The translations under genes were made by a program, and so were the position numbers. From the NCBI GenBank assembly GCA_025927495.1, contig JAICLH010000008.1, positions 1 through 37,467 of the forward strand: DNA of 37,467 bases, read 5' to 3'. Shown piece by piece: positions 1 through 6,703 of this stretch. The stretch's first letter is position 1. Each line of letters begins with the position of its first letter. The notes under the pieces were generated by a model, which ran no database searches, was not told the origin of the DNA, and was given only the letters and a program-made list of their open reading frames with translations. Origin of the DNA: Gemmatimonadaceae bacterium (GTDB taxonomy: Bacteria > Gemmatimonadota > Gemmatimonadetes > Gemmatimonadales > Gemmatimonadaceae).

Positions 1-2
1 GC

Positions 3-221
3 AGAAATGAGCAGGCAAAGCAGGCGCTCGAGCGGGCCATCGATGCGGCATCTAAGCACCAAATCAATGAAGTAGTCATCAAGGCCGAGCAGAGTCTCTC
101 TGAGATAGCAGCTGGATCCAACCACTCTGAAAAGACCTCGAGTGCCGAGCCATCCCAGCGTGTTACGGAAGTCGCGGATGCAATCCACGAGATGCGGACA
201 CTCGCGGGTGTAGCCGGGTGA
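3..221 (+). CDS. C-terminal fragment of an unrecognised, probably helical protein
   Basis: An open frame enters from the left edge of the window and stops at TGA 219-221, so only the last 72 residues are visible. They are rich in Ala, Glu, Gln and Lys (for example QALERAIDAASKH and KAEQSLSEIA) and look alpha-helical. The pattern resembles the last helices of TPR-containing regulators, but no diagnostic motif is present and I do not assign a function. A GC-rich hairpin lies about 10 bases after the stop, which suits the end of a transcript. The fragment overlaps the tail of the oppositely oriented small lipoprotein ORF, so one of the two 3' ends may be wrong. Confidence 0.6.
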   Translation, partial: RNEQAKQALERAIDAASKHQINEVVIKAEQSLSEIAAGSNHSEKTSSAEPSQRVTEVADAIHEMRTLAGVAG

Positions 222-408
222 TGAAGAAAGGGGCCGCGAGTTGCAGCTCGCGGCCCGAATCGAAAACCGTAGAGTTCGCGGTTTCGTGGCAGATTCCGCT
301 GCCGGCGTTAACCGCGCAATCCTGACTCGGCGCCGTGGGGGAGGCGCAGGCGGCAAGTGCCGCGGAAGCGATGACGAGAGCAAGCAGGGTAAGGCGACGG
401 CGAACCAT
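163..408 (-). CDS. small putative lipoprotein
   Basis: Starting at ATG 408, this encodes 81 residues. The N-terminus is a typical lipoprotein signal: basic MVRRR, a hydrophobic run of Leu and Ala, then a lipobox ending LAAC, which predicts lipid attachment at Cys21. GAGG lies about eight bases before the ATG, so I prefer this start over the longer track version (483). The predicted mature part is short, Ser/Thr/Ala-rich, has two further Cys and matches no family I recognise. The last third runs through a strong hairpin and overlaps the end of the upstream plus-strand gene. Either the true stop is elsewhere or the C-terminus is unconstrained. It is transcribed divergently from the AraC-type regulator. 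Confidence 0.5.
   Translation of the reverse strand: MVRRRLTLLALVIASAALAACASPTAPSQDCAVNAGSGICHETANSTVFDSGRELQLAAPFFITRLHPRVSASRGLHPRLP
231..256. terminator. GC-rich hairpin, possible terminator
   Basis: GGGCCGCGAG pairs perfectly with CTCGCGGCCC around a six-base loop. It lies 10 bases after the plus-strand stop at 221. On the minus strand it is followed by the pyrimidine-rich run CTTTCTTC, so it may work better for the minus-strand lipoprotein gene. There is no clean U-tract on the plus side. Oddly, it lies inside the minus-strand ORF. Confidence 0.5.
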
Positions 409-478
409 AGTAACCTCGCGGACAGAGTGAGTGGTGTCACGACGTCCGGCAAGGTATGTTGGCGCGTCCTGAGGTAAA

Positions 479-515
479 TGCACATTTTAGGACAGCGATG
501 TGCACTTTTAGGACA
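479..515 (+). promoter_or_regulatory. two direct repeats TGCAC(A)TTTTAGGACA, candidate operator
   Basis: TGCACATTTTAGGACA (479-494) is repeated as TGCACTTTTAGGACA (501-515). The TTTTAGGACA cores are exactly 21 bp apart, two helical turns, so a protein could bind both on one DNA face. The second copy ends three bases before the GTG start of the AraC-type gene and contains its only SD-like AGGA. Known AraC-family regulators often bind direct repeats spaced about 21 bp. Autoregulation is inference. Confidence 0.6.
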
Positions 516-517
516 AC

Positions 518-1318
518 GTGGCGCCAACCGTGGAAGTACTCGCCCGCCTTCCTTCCCATCTCTCGTCTCACCTCCGCGTCGCTCTCGAGAATGAGCATGT
601 CCTAACCGTCGTCGACGATTGGGACACACTCTCGAAAACAGTGCGATCGCGAGCGATCGACGTCCTCATCATTGATCCTCGCGTCGATGGAGCAATCGAG
701 ATCGAAGCTCTGAAAAAATTGATCGGCCGGCATCCGACACTTCCGGTGGTCGTGTACACGCTCCTTTCACCGGAGCTGTTGCGCGCAACAGTCGAGTTGG
801 CAAACCTCGGCGTCCGTCATTTGATCCTTCGCGGCTTCGATGATGAGCCGCGACGATTGCGCGAGTTGCTGGAACGAGTGCCGGCGCAGCAGTTGAGTGA
901 CATCGTCCTGCAAGGACTCGCGCCGCGGTTGCAAGCCGCGCCGCCCATGCTGCGAAGAGCAATCACGAAGTTGTTCGACATGCCGCATACGTTTCGCGGC
1001 GTGGAAGACCTGGCCGGCGCAGCGGGCATGACGCGCCGCAACTTGGACCGGTGGCTCGACCGACTCGGCCTGGCGTCGGCTCGAATGCTGATTCTGGCTG
1101 CACGTCTCACACGCGCCGTGCACTACATGCGGGACCCAGGCTATTTGCTGGACGACATCACGAAGAAACTCGGCTATGGAAGCAGCCGACTGTTCGCGCG
1201 ACAGGTTCGCGCAGCAACTGGACTGACTCCGTCGATGCTGCGGCAACGCGGCGAGCCGGAGAAGTTGATTCGAGAACTAACGGCGCAGTTGAGCCGACCC
1301 GGAGCACACGAAGCATGA
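518..1318 (+). CDS. AraC-type transcriptional regulator with N-terminal receiver-like domain
   Basis: A 266-residue protein starting at GTG 518. Residues about 1-125 resemble a degenerate response-regulator receiver: an alternating beta/alpha pattern with LIIDPR at the phospho-acceptor position and VVVYT after it. The N-terminal acidic pair is replaced by a different sequence, so phosphorylation may not occur. Residues about 150-250 form an AraC-type double helix-turn-helix, with MRDPGYLLDDITKKLGYGS followed by a typical second helix and TGLTPSMLR. It probably binds DNA and regulates a small regulon, possibly itself through the direct repeats over its start. The stop overlaps the next ATG (ATGA), so it is translationally coupled to a receiver protein, suggesting a shared signalling task. 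The target genes are unknown. Confidence 0.85.
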   Translation: MAPTVEVLARLPSHLSSHLRVALENEHVLTVVDDWDTLSKTVRSRAIDVLIIDPRVDGAIEIEALKKLIGRHPTLPVVVYTLLSPELLRATVELANLGVRHLILRGFDDEPRRLRELLERVPAQQLSDIVLQGLAPRLQAAPPMLRRAITKLFDMPHTFRGVEDLAGAAGMTRRNLDRWLDRLGLASARMLILAARLTRAVHYMRDPGYLLDDITKKLGYGSSRLFARQVRAATGLTPSMLRQRGEPEKLIRELTAQLSRPGAHEA

Positions 1319-1713
1319 AGATCTACGACGAACGCGCGCGCGTACTGGTGGTGGACGACGAACCGTCCATCTGTCGCGCCCTGTCCATCGCTCTCTCGCG
1401 GGCCGGATATGAAGTCCGGGCCGTCGAGTCGGGCGAGGTCGGCGCGACGCTCGTCAGGTCGGAACACTTCGACTGCCTCATCACCGACTTACGCATCCCC
1501 GACATGCGCGGTGACGTGCTCTTCGAGCTCGCGTCCTCCCTGCAGCCGCACCTCCGCAATCGGACGATCTTCACGACCGGCGACGCGAGCGAGCGGGCGC
1601 AGGACCTGCTCCAGGCCTGCAGCTGCACGGTCTTGCAAAAGCCGTTCGATCTCGAGGAGCTTCTGAGCGTCGTGAGCCGATTCACCCGCAGACTGAGCGA
1701 GGCGAGCGCCTGA
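1315..1713 (+). CDS. stand-alone response regulator receiver protein
   Basis: A 132-residue single-domain receiver. All canonical features are visible: the acidic pair in VLVVDDEPS (Asp14, Asp15), phospho-acceptor Asp58 in CLITDLRIPDM, the Thr of IFTTGD and the conserved Lys in LQKPF. There is no output domain, so it probably acts by phospho-relay or protein contact, CheY-like. I chose ATG 1315 rather than the track's 1051 because it overlaps the previous stop by four bases and starts directly at the domain. It forms a two-gene operon with the AraC-type gene. No histidine kinase is adjacent; an orphan DHp domain lies 1.2 kb away at 2873. Confidence 0.9.
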   Translation: MKIYDERARVLVVDDEPSICRALSIALSRAGYEVRAVESGEVGATLVRSEHFDCLITDLRIPDMRGDVLFELASSLQPHLRNRTIFTTGDASERAQDLLQACSCTVLQKPFDLEELLSVVSRFTRRLSEASA

Positions 1714-1733
1714 GGTCTCGCTTGCGACCAGCA

Positions 1734-1763
1734 TTGACTTGACAGCCCGGTCGACGCTACATT
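1734..1763 (+). promoter_or_regulatory. sigma-70-like promoter upstream of the cold-shock gene
   Basis: TTGACT (1734-1739) and TACATT (1758-1763) are 18 bases apart. An overlapping TTGACA begins at 1739. A transcript would begin near 1770 and at once meet the hairpin at 1793. I saw no other convincing promoter between that hairpin and the csp start. Confidence 0.5.
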
Positions 1764-1792
1764 ACACCCGCTTAAACACCAGCGAACACCAG

Positions 1793-1821
1793 GGACCTGG
1801 CTTAGAGCCGAGGTCCTTTTT
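1793..1821 (+). terminator. intrinsic terminator or attenuator before the cold-shock gene
   Basis: GGACCTGGCT pairs with AGCCGAGGTCC (one bulged base) around loop TAG, followed by TTTTT. It could end the receiver-gene transcript. It also lies about 25 bases after the likely start point of the csp promoter, so it may act as an attenuator. Confidence 0.75.
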
Positions 1822-1864
1822 CACATCTCGAAAGTGCTTGTGCTCGGGCGAGTGCTCGGGCGCG

Positions 1865-1907
1865 CCTACCGCGACGGCGAAAGTTCGCGGGTCACATCGT
1901 CGGTAGG
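1865..1907 (+). promoter_or_regulatory. nested hairpin in the csp 5' leader
   Basis: CCTACC-GACG pairs with CGTCGGTAGG across about 20 bases, enclosing a smaller GCGAA/TTCGC hairpin. It lies about 40 bases before the csp start. Cold-shock mRNAs commonly carry structured leaders that control translation with temperature. That role here is inference. Confidence 0.4.
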
Positions 1908-1949
1908 TACGGATGCATCCGGACTCCACCGACACGTCAGGAGATTCGT

Positions 1950-2162
1950 ATGCGTACCACCGGCACGGTCAAGTGGTTCAACGACAGCAAAGGTTTTGGC
2001 TTCATCACCCCAGAGAACGGACAGAAAGATTGCTTCGTTCACCACTCGGCCATCCAAGGCACAGGCTTCAAGACGCTGAGCGAGGGAGAGCGCGTCGAGT
2101 TCGACATCGTTCAAGGTGCCAAGGGTCCGGCAGCTCAGAACGTCACCAAGCTCGGCTCCTAA
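1950..2162 (+). CDS. cold-shock domain protein (CspA family)
   Basis: A 70-residue single cold-shock domain, the usual family length. It begins with the family pattern [12 protein letters not shown]1 is KGFGFI and RNP2 is CFVHH (usually VFVHH), followed by GERVEFD and a C-terminal Lys-Leu-Gly-Ser. Such proteins bind single-stranded RNA and DNA in the cytoplasm and melt RNA structure. A good AGGAG lies about eight bases before ATG 1950. The gene has its own leader with an attenuator-like hairpin, and a strong terminator behind it, so it is probably monocistronic. Confidence 0.95.
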   Translation: MRTTGTVKWFNDSKGFGFITPENGQKDCFVHHSAIQGTGFKTLSEGERVEFDIVQGAKGPAAQNVTKLGS

Positions 2163-2191
2163 TAGCGGGCGGCGAGTAATCGCCAACACGG

Positions 2192-2232
2192 CGCGGGGCT
2201 GCTGCCTTCGGGCAGCAGCCCCGCGTCGTCTT
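2192..2232 (+). terminator. strong intrinsic terminator after csp
   Basis: A perfect 15-bp stem (CGCGGGGCTGCTGCC with its complement) is closed by a TTCG tetraloop and followed by TCGTCTTTCT. It starts 30 bases after the csp stop. On the opposite strand no T-run follows, so it acts mainly on csp. Confidence 0.85.
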
Positions 2233-2233
2233 T

Positions 2234-2830
2234 CTACAGTCGCCACTGCTCGAGCGTTGCGACCGCACGCTCCAGGGCGACTCGTTGATCGCTACGCGAC
2301 GCCGTCCGAAGCAGGCCTCTGTACGTTCTTATCGCGATCTGGAGCGCCCCGCGATCGCCCTCTGTAGACGCGAGGCTCGCGGCGTTGTCGGCAAGATTCG
2401 CTTGCGCGAGCTCGTCCGTGGGAAAGCGCTCGACCACGTGTCGCCAGCGATCGACGCGATCGCGCAAGGTCCCCTCGCTCAACGCCCAAAGATGCCACGC
2501 ACCACGGTTCGTCGGGTCGGCCGCAATGGCTCGGTCCGCGAGAGCCTTGACGGCGTCGGGGCCTCGTCCAGACAGCCAGTACGCATTGGCAAGGCGCACG
2601 AGTGCCCGAGCGTCGTCCGGTCTCGACGCGACCACATACTCGTAGACCGGACCGGCGACCTCTGGGATGTCCTCAAACGGCTCGACAGCCTTCATGAGCA
2701 CATCGACGTCGGAACACGACACGCACACCGATTCGAGTTGTCGCAGTAGGCTCGCCACGTCGCTGGTTTCCTGATAGTCTTTCACAGCGGATGCGATGGC
2801 GGCGGCGGGCTCGATTGAAGGCGCGATCAT
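2234..2830 (-). CDS. TPR-repeat protein of unknown role
   Basis: A 198-residue protein from ATG 2830. The middle has tetratricopeptide-like helix pairs: PDDARALVRLANAYWLSGR is followed by a second repeat around DPTNRGAWHLWALSEG and a third near TDELAQANLADNAAS. No signal peptide or membrane segment is present, so it is probably a cytoplasmic scaffold. It converges on csp and diverges from the orphan DHp gene. The upstream strand lacks a clear SD; a TATCTT hexamer nine bases before the ATG suggests a very short leader. Partner unknown. Confidence 0.75.
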   Translation of the reverse strand: MIAPSIEPAAAIASAVKDYQETSDVASLLRQLESVCVSCSDVDVLMKAVEPFEDIPEVAGPVYEYVVASRPDDARALVRLANAYWLSGRGPDAVKALADRAIAADPTNRGAWHLWALSEGTLRDRVDRWRHVVERFPTDELAQANLADNAASLASTEGDRGALQIAIRTYRGLLRTASRSDQRVALERAVATLEQWRL

Positions 2831-2872
2831 GATTAGATTAAGATACCGATTGGCGAGAGGCCGTGTCAGCCC

Positions 2873-3142
2873 GTGACTGAACCTGCTCCGAAGTCGTCTA
2901 CGGCGTCAGAGGTGCCAGAGATCCCGCCGCAGACCGACCTCCAGAAGCTTACCGCGCTCGTTCAGCATCAGCTCAACAACCCACTCGCCGCACTGCTCGC
3001 GGAAACGCAGCTTCTGGCGATGGAGTCAACGCTAGACGCACAGCACCGCGTCGCGGTGGAGCGGATCATCGAGCTTGTTCGACGCATCATCGGAACCGTG
3101 CGCTCGCTCGATGAGGTCGTCGAAGAGCGGTTGGTTCGTTGA
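2873..3142 (+). CDS. orphan histidine-kinase DHp (HisKA) domain protein
   Basis: Only 89 residues from GTG 2873. After a Pro/Ser/Thr-rich stretch of about 20 residues comes one HisKA-like helical hairpin: VQHQLNNPLAALLAETQLL, where HQLNNPL corresponds to the H-box (H-x-L-R/N-N-P-L) carrying the phospho-acceptor His. A second long helix, VERIIELVRRIIGTVRSLDEVVEE, completes the dimerisation unit. The gene ends there: no N, G1 or G2 boxes of the ATPase follow, and none exist in the 460 bases downstream. It may be a phosphotransfer module or a dominant dimerisation partner of full kinases. Being an intact, well-formed short ORF argues against simple decay. Confidence 0.7.
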   Translation: MTEPAPKSSTASEVPEIPPQTDLQKLTALVQHQLNNPLAALLAETQLLAMESTLDAQHRVAVERIIELVRRIIGTVRSLDEVVEERLVR

Positions 3143-3606
3143 TCCGGCGGGCGGGACCGGTACGAGCCCGGCGGTAGTCTGGGGCCGCACTTCGGAGCGG
3201 CGCAAAGGTTGCGCGAGAGCCGATAGTAGGTGATAATCGAGGTGGCCGAGGGCAGAGCCCTCGCGGCCACAACGCATGGCAGGGTCCGTGCGGCACGCGT
3301 TCTATCCGGCCTTTGCCGTTGGACGCTGCCGCATCCGCGGTTCCAGAACGCAGCGAAGGGCGCGTTGCGGAAATCGCGGGAAAGTAGAATCACGACGTCG
3401 TGTGTCGCGCTCGAGCGCGCCGACGGTGATATCCGGTTCGGACTCGCCAATAGACCGAGCTCCATACAAACGTCGAGATCGCACAGCACCGGTCGCGTTT
3501 ACCGGACACGTGCATCTCGCGAGAGACGTAGCAACGGCGTAATGGGCACCACATCGGTGGGCGCCACAAACGCGATTCCAAATCACTCCATGACACGCAT
3601 TGGTGC
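3143..3606. other. intergenic region and probable long leader of rho
   Basis: No convincing gene in 464 bases; the track ORFs here show no recognisable features. It does hold a good promoter (3209-3237) and a GC-rich hairpin (3242-3253 with 3257-3270, one two-base bulge, no U-run). The rest shows nothing I can interpret. Transcription from the promoter would give rho a leader of about 360 bases. Rho genes in other bacteria are autoregulated through their leaders. Confidence 0.45.
3209..3237 (+). promoter_or_regulatory. probable sigma-70-type promoter of rho
   Basis: TTGCGC (3209-3214) and GATAAT (3232-3237) are separated by 17 bases, the ideal spacing. The start point would be near 3244, at the base of the GC-rich hairpin. 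Confidence 0.5.
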
Positions 3607-5169
3607 ATGAACGATCGTCGACGCCCTACCCGGCGCGGTCGCGGTCCGCGCCCGCAGAATCGCGGCGCTGGACCACGCGATACGCAATCCGAACCCAGTC
3701 CTTATCGTGATGACGTTGGGCTGCCCATTAATGGCGAATCGGGAGGGCCCTATCCCGTGGCTAACGGAGAGGGCACGGGCGATGGCTCGGGTGGACCTCC
3801 ATCCGAACCGACCGCCGATTCGATGCCCAACGTACCGCCGGCGAATCCGCCCGGCGCGTCACCCGGTACAGGCGGCGGTGTGACGGGCGGATCAGCGCCC
3901 GCGACAAATCAGGGCGGCGGCGGCGGTCAACCTCATCAAGGCCCCCGTGACGGACGATTCCCCAACAACGGCAGGCGAGGCAGGCGGGGGCGCGGACGCG
4001 GCGGTCCTCGTCCCGATCATCACAATGGCGGCCCTCCGCAGCCCATCGTCGCGGATGGCGCGGTGACCGGGTGGTTCGACTCATCGCGTGAGGGAGGCTT
4101 TGTCCGTCGCGCTGACGACAGCTACCTGCCGATGCCCGGCGATCCGTTCGTCGCTCCCTTCATGGTGCGCCAGTTCGCGCTTCGTCGCGGCGATCTGATC
4201 GAGGCCACGACCGGGCGCGATCATCGCGGGCGCACGACGTTAGTCGAGCTGCAGCGTGTGAACGGTGAGGATCCGACGAGCGCCCAACGTCGGCCCGATT
4301 TCAGTTCGCTGATTGCCTCCTATCCCGAACGAAAGTTGGTGCTGGAAACGGGCAGGGCGGCGAAAGGTGGTCCCGAGCTCACGCGTCGCGCGATCGATCT
4401 CATCGCACCAATCGGCTACGGGCAGCGCGCGTTGATCGTCGCACCCGCACGCGCCGGAAAGACAATGCTGCTGCAGGCAATCACGGAAGGCATCGCAATC
4501 AATCATCCGGAAGCGGTCCTGCTGGTGCTGCTCGTAGATGAGCGGCCGGAAGAAGTGAGCGAGATGATTTCCTGGGGTCGCGGAGAAGTTGTGGCATCGA
4601 GCTTCGATCAGCCGGCCGAGCGCCACGTGGATGTGGCCGACATGGTGCTGGAGCGGTCGCGGCGGCTCGTCGAAAGCGGGAAAGACGTGGTGATCGTGCT
4701 CGATTCGCTCACGCGACTTGCACGCGCGCACAATACGGTCGAGCGCGGCACTGGCCGCACGTTGAGCGGCGGACTCGACGCCACGGCAATGGCGAAACCG
4801 AAAGCGTTCTTTGGATCCGCGCGTTCAGTGGCGCCGCAGCACGGCGGCGGATCGCTCACCATCATCGCGACAGCGCTGGTCGAGACGGGCTCGCGGATGG
4901 ACGACGTGATCTTCGAGGAGTTCAAGGGCACGGGCAACTGCGAGATCAAGCTCGATCGGTCGTTGGCCGAGAAGCGTATCTATCCGGCCATCGACATTGC
5001 GACCAGCGGCACGCGTCGCGAGGACAAGCTGTTCCGGCCTGACCAGATCGACGCGGTGTTCACGCTGCGTCGTGGCCTGCAGCAGATGCCGCCGCAGTCC
5101 GGCATGGAATGGTTGATCAAGCGTATCGCGGCGACGCCCAACAACGACGCGCTGTTGTCGGGGCTCTGA
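3607..5169 (+). CDS. rho: transcription termination factor Rho
   Basis: A 520-residue hexameric RNA helicase that ends transcription of untranslated RNA. Residues about 1-150 are a low-complexity Gly/Pro/Asn/Arg-rich extension. An RNA-binding OB fold follows (GWFDSSREGGFVRR, YLPMPGDPFV, LRRGDLIE). The ATPase has Walker A APARAGKT near residue 279, Walker B VIVLDSLTRLARAHN, and GGGSLTIIATALVETGSRMDD with KGTGNCEIKLDRSLAEKR, all typical of Rho. The extension resembles the arginine-rich insertions of actinobacterial and Bacteroidota Rho proteins, which add RNA affinity and can phase-separate. ATG 3607 has no SD, so initiation may depend on leader structure. It is monocistronic, converging on the dipeptidase. 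Confidence 0.97.
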   Translation: MNDRRRPTRRGRGPRPQNRGAGPRDTQSEPSPYRDDVGLPINGESGGPYPVANGEGTGDGSGGPPSEPTADSMPNVPPANPPGASPGTGGGVTGGSAPATNQGGGGGQPHQGPRDGRFPNNGRRGRRGRGRGGPRPDHHNGGPPQPIVADGAVTGWFDSSREGGFVRRADDSYLPMPGDPFVAPFMVRQFALRRGDLIEATTGRDHRGRTTLVELQRVNGEDPTSAQRRPDFSSLIASYPERKLVLETGRAAKGGPELTRRAIDLIAPIGYGQRALIVAPARAGKTMLLQAITEGIAINHPEAVLLVLLVDERPEEVSEMISWGRGEVVASSFDQPAERHVDVADMVLERSRRLVESGKDVVIVLDSLTRLARAHNTVERGTGRTLSGGLDATAMAKPKAFFGSARSVAPQHGGGSLTIIATALVETGSRMDDVIFEEFKGTGNCEIKLDRSLAEKRIYPAIDIATSGTRREDKLFRPDQIDAVFTLRRGLQQMPPQSGMEWLIKRIAATPNNDALLSGL

Positions 5170-5211
5170 GCGCGCGGGCCCGCGGGCGGCAGGCCACGCG
5201 CGCTGGCAGCG

Positions 5212-6600
5212 TTAGGCAGCCGGTTTCGCGAGCTCGTCCCAGAGCATCGCGATGGCGCGCGTTCCTTTCACGAAATTCTCGTCGCTCATCCACTCGTTAG
5301 GCGCGTGGGCGTTTTCGCCCGGAAGCCCGAAGCCGATGAGCAGCACCGGCACGTCGAGGATGCGCTCGAAGTCGCCGACCACGGGAATCGAGCCGCCTTC
5401 TCCGGTGATCACCGGCTCGCGACCGAAAGCGCCCGCGAGCGCGCGGCGCGCCGCGTCGACGAGCGGACCGCTCATTTCGGCGCGCCACGGTAGCCCGCCG
5501 TGCAGCGCATTCACGGTGACGGTGACGCCGCGAGGCGCCACGCGCTCGACGTGCGCCGTGAGAACGCGCTTGATGGCGTCGGGTGTTTGGTCGGGCACGA
5601 GCCGACAACTCACCTTCGCCATGGCCTTACCGGGTAAGACGGTCTTCGCTCCTTCTCCGGTATAGCCGCTGAGAAGTCCGTTCACCTCGCATGTCGGGCG
5701 CGTCCAGATTCGCTCGAGCGTCGTGCGGCCAGCTTCACCATCGAGCGCAGGCGCGCCGACTTCCTTGCGGAAGCGCTCGTCGTCGAACGGCAGGGCGCGC
5801 ATCTCTTTCAGCACGCGCGGCTCCCAGTCGCGTACGTCGTCGTAGAAGCCGGGAATCACGACGTGCCAGTGCTCGTCGTGGAATGTCGCGATGATGCGCG
5901 CGAGTGCGGTCGCCGGATTGACGACGGCGCCGCCGTAGATGCCCGAGTGCAAGTCTGACGCGGGCCCCTGCACCTCGATCTCGAAGTACGCGAGTCCGCG
6001 CAGCGATGACAAAATGGACGGCAGCCCCGGCGCAAACATGGATGAATCGGAGATGACGCAGTAGTCGCAGCGCAGTCGGTCGCGATGGCGCTCGATGAAC
6101 GGCGCGAGGTTGCCGCTCCCGACCTCTTCTTCGCCCTCCGCCAGCACGACCACATTGACCGGCAACGCGCCTCGCGTGGCCAGGTGTGCCTCGAGCGCCT
6201 TGACGTGCAGGAAGAGCTGGCCTTTGTCGTCGACCGACCCTCGCGCGTAAATGCGCCCATCGCGGACAGCAGGTTCGAAAGGCGGAGTGGTCCACAGGTC
6301 GAGCGGCTCGACGGGTTGCACGTCGTAGTGCCCGTAGATGAGCACGGTCTTGGCTCCGGCCGGTGCGCCGCGCCATTCGCCGAGTACGACCGGGTGACCA
6401 CCAGTTGGCAGAATTTCAGCCTTCAGTCCGGCCGTTCGCATCGACGTCGCCAACCACTCGGCGGCGCGAGTCATGTCGCCGCGATGCTCGGAGCGCGCGC
6501 TCACGCTCGGGATGCGAAGAAACGCGAACAACTCGTCGTGGATGCGCCGGTCGTGCGTGGCGAGATAGTCGGAGAGCTCGGAGGCTAGTGCGGTTGTCAT
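5212..6600 (-). CDS. M20-family metallodipeptidase
   Basis: A 462-residue cytosolic-type dipeptidase of the M20/CNDP group. The two-metal site is complete: YGHYDVQP (His, Asp), GSVDDKGQ (bridging Asp), EGEEEVGSGN (catalytic and metal Glu), ISDSSMF (Asp) and GENAHAPNEW (His). The lid/dimerisation domain sits between. I chose ATG 6600 (MTTALASEL) since family members begin about there; the track's TTG start adds 18 unlike residues. No signal peptide, so it probably trims peptides in the cytoplasm. It is the last gene of the minus-strand group, 103 bases after the glycosyltransferase. A GTTAGGC motif spans its TAA stop. Confidence 0.92.
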   Translation of the reverse strand: MTTALASELSDYLATHDRRIHDELFAFLRIPSVSARSEHRGDMTRAAEWLATSMRTAGLKAEILPTGGHPVVLGEWRGAPAGAKTVLIYGHYDVQPVEPLDLWTTPPFEPAVRDGRIYARGSVDDKGQLFLHVKALEAHLATRGALPVNVVVLAEGEEEVGSGNLAPFIERHRDRLRCDYCVISDSSMFAPGLPSILSSLRGLAYFEIEVQGPASDLHSGIYGGAVVNPATALARIIATFHDEHWHVVIPGFYDDVRDWEPRVLKEMRALPFDDERFRKEVGAPALDGEAGRTTLERIWTRPTCEVNGLLSGYTGEGAKTVLPGKAMAKVSCRLVPDQTPDAIKRVLTAHVERVAPRGVTVTVNALHGGLPWRAEMSGPLVDAARRALAGAFGREPVITGEGGSIPVVGDFERILDVPVLLIGFGLPGENAHAPNEWMSDENFVKGTRAIAMLWDELAKPAA

Positions 6601-6703
6601 GGAGAAGTCGTTGAACTCGTTGAGCCAACAGGGTGGGTCGCCGGTCATGAGCAAACATTCCCGCGCGCCGCGGCCGGAGGCAAGTGCGGCCGCACATCGG
6701 CAG

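Noticed and set aside
241-477. Plus-strand ORF of 78 codons
   Set aside because: It is the shadow of the minus-strand lipoprotein; no SD and Arg/Gly-rich.
3230-3610. ORFs in the region before rho
   Set aside because: Overlapping ORFs in several frames with no motif, SD or codon pattern; treated as leader.
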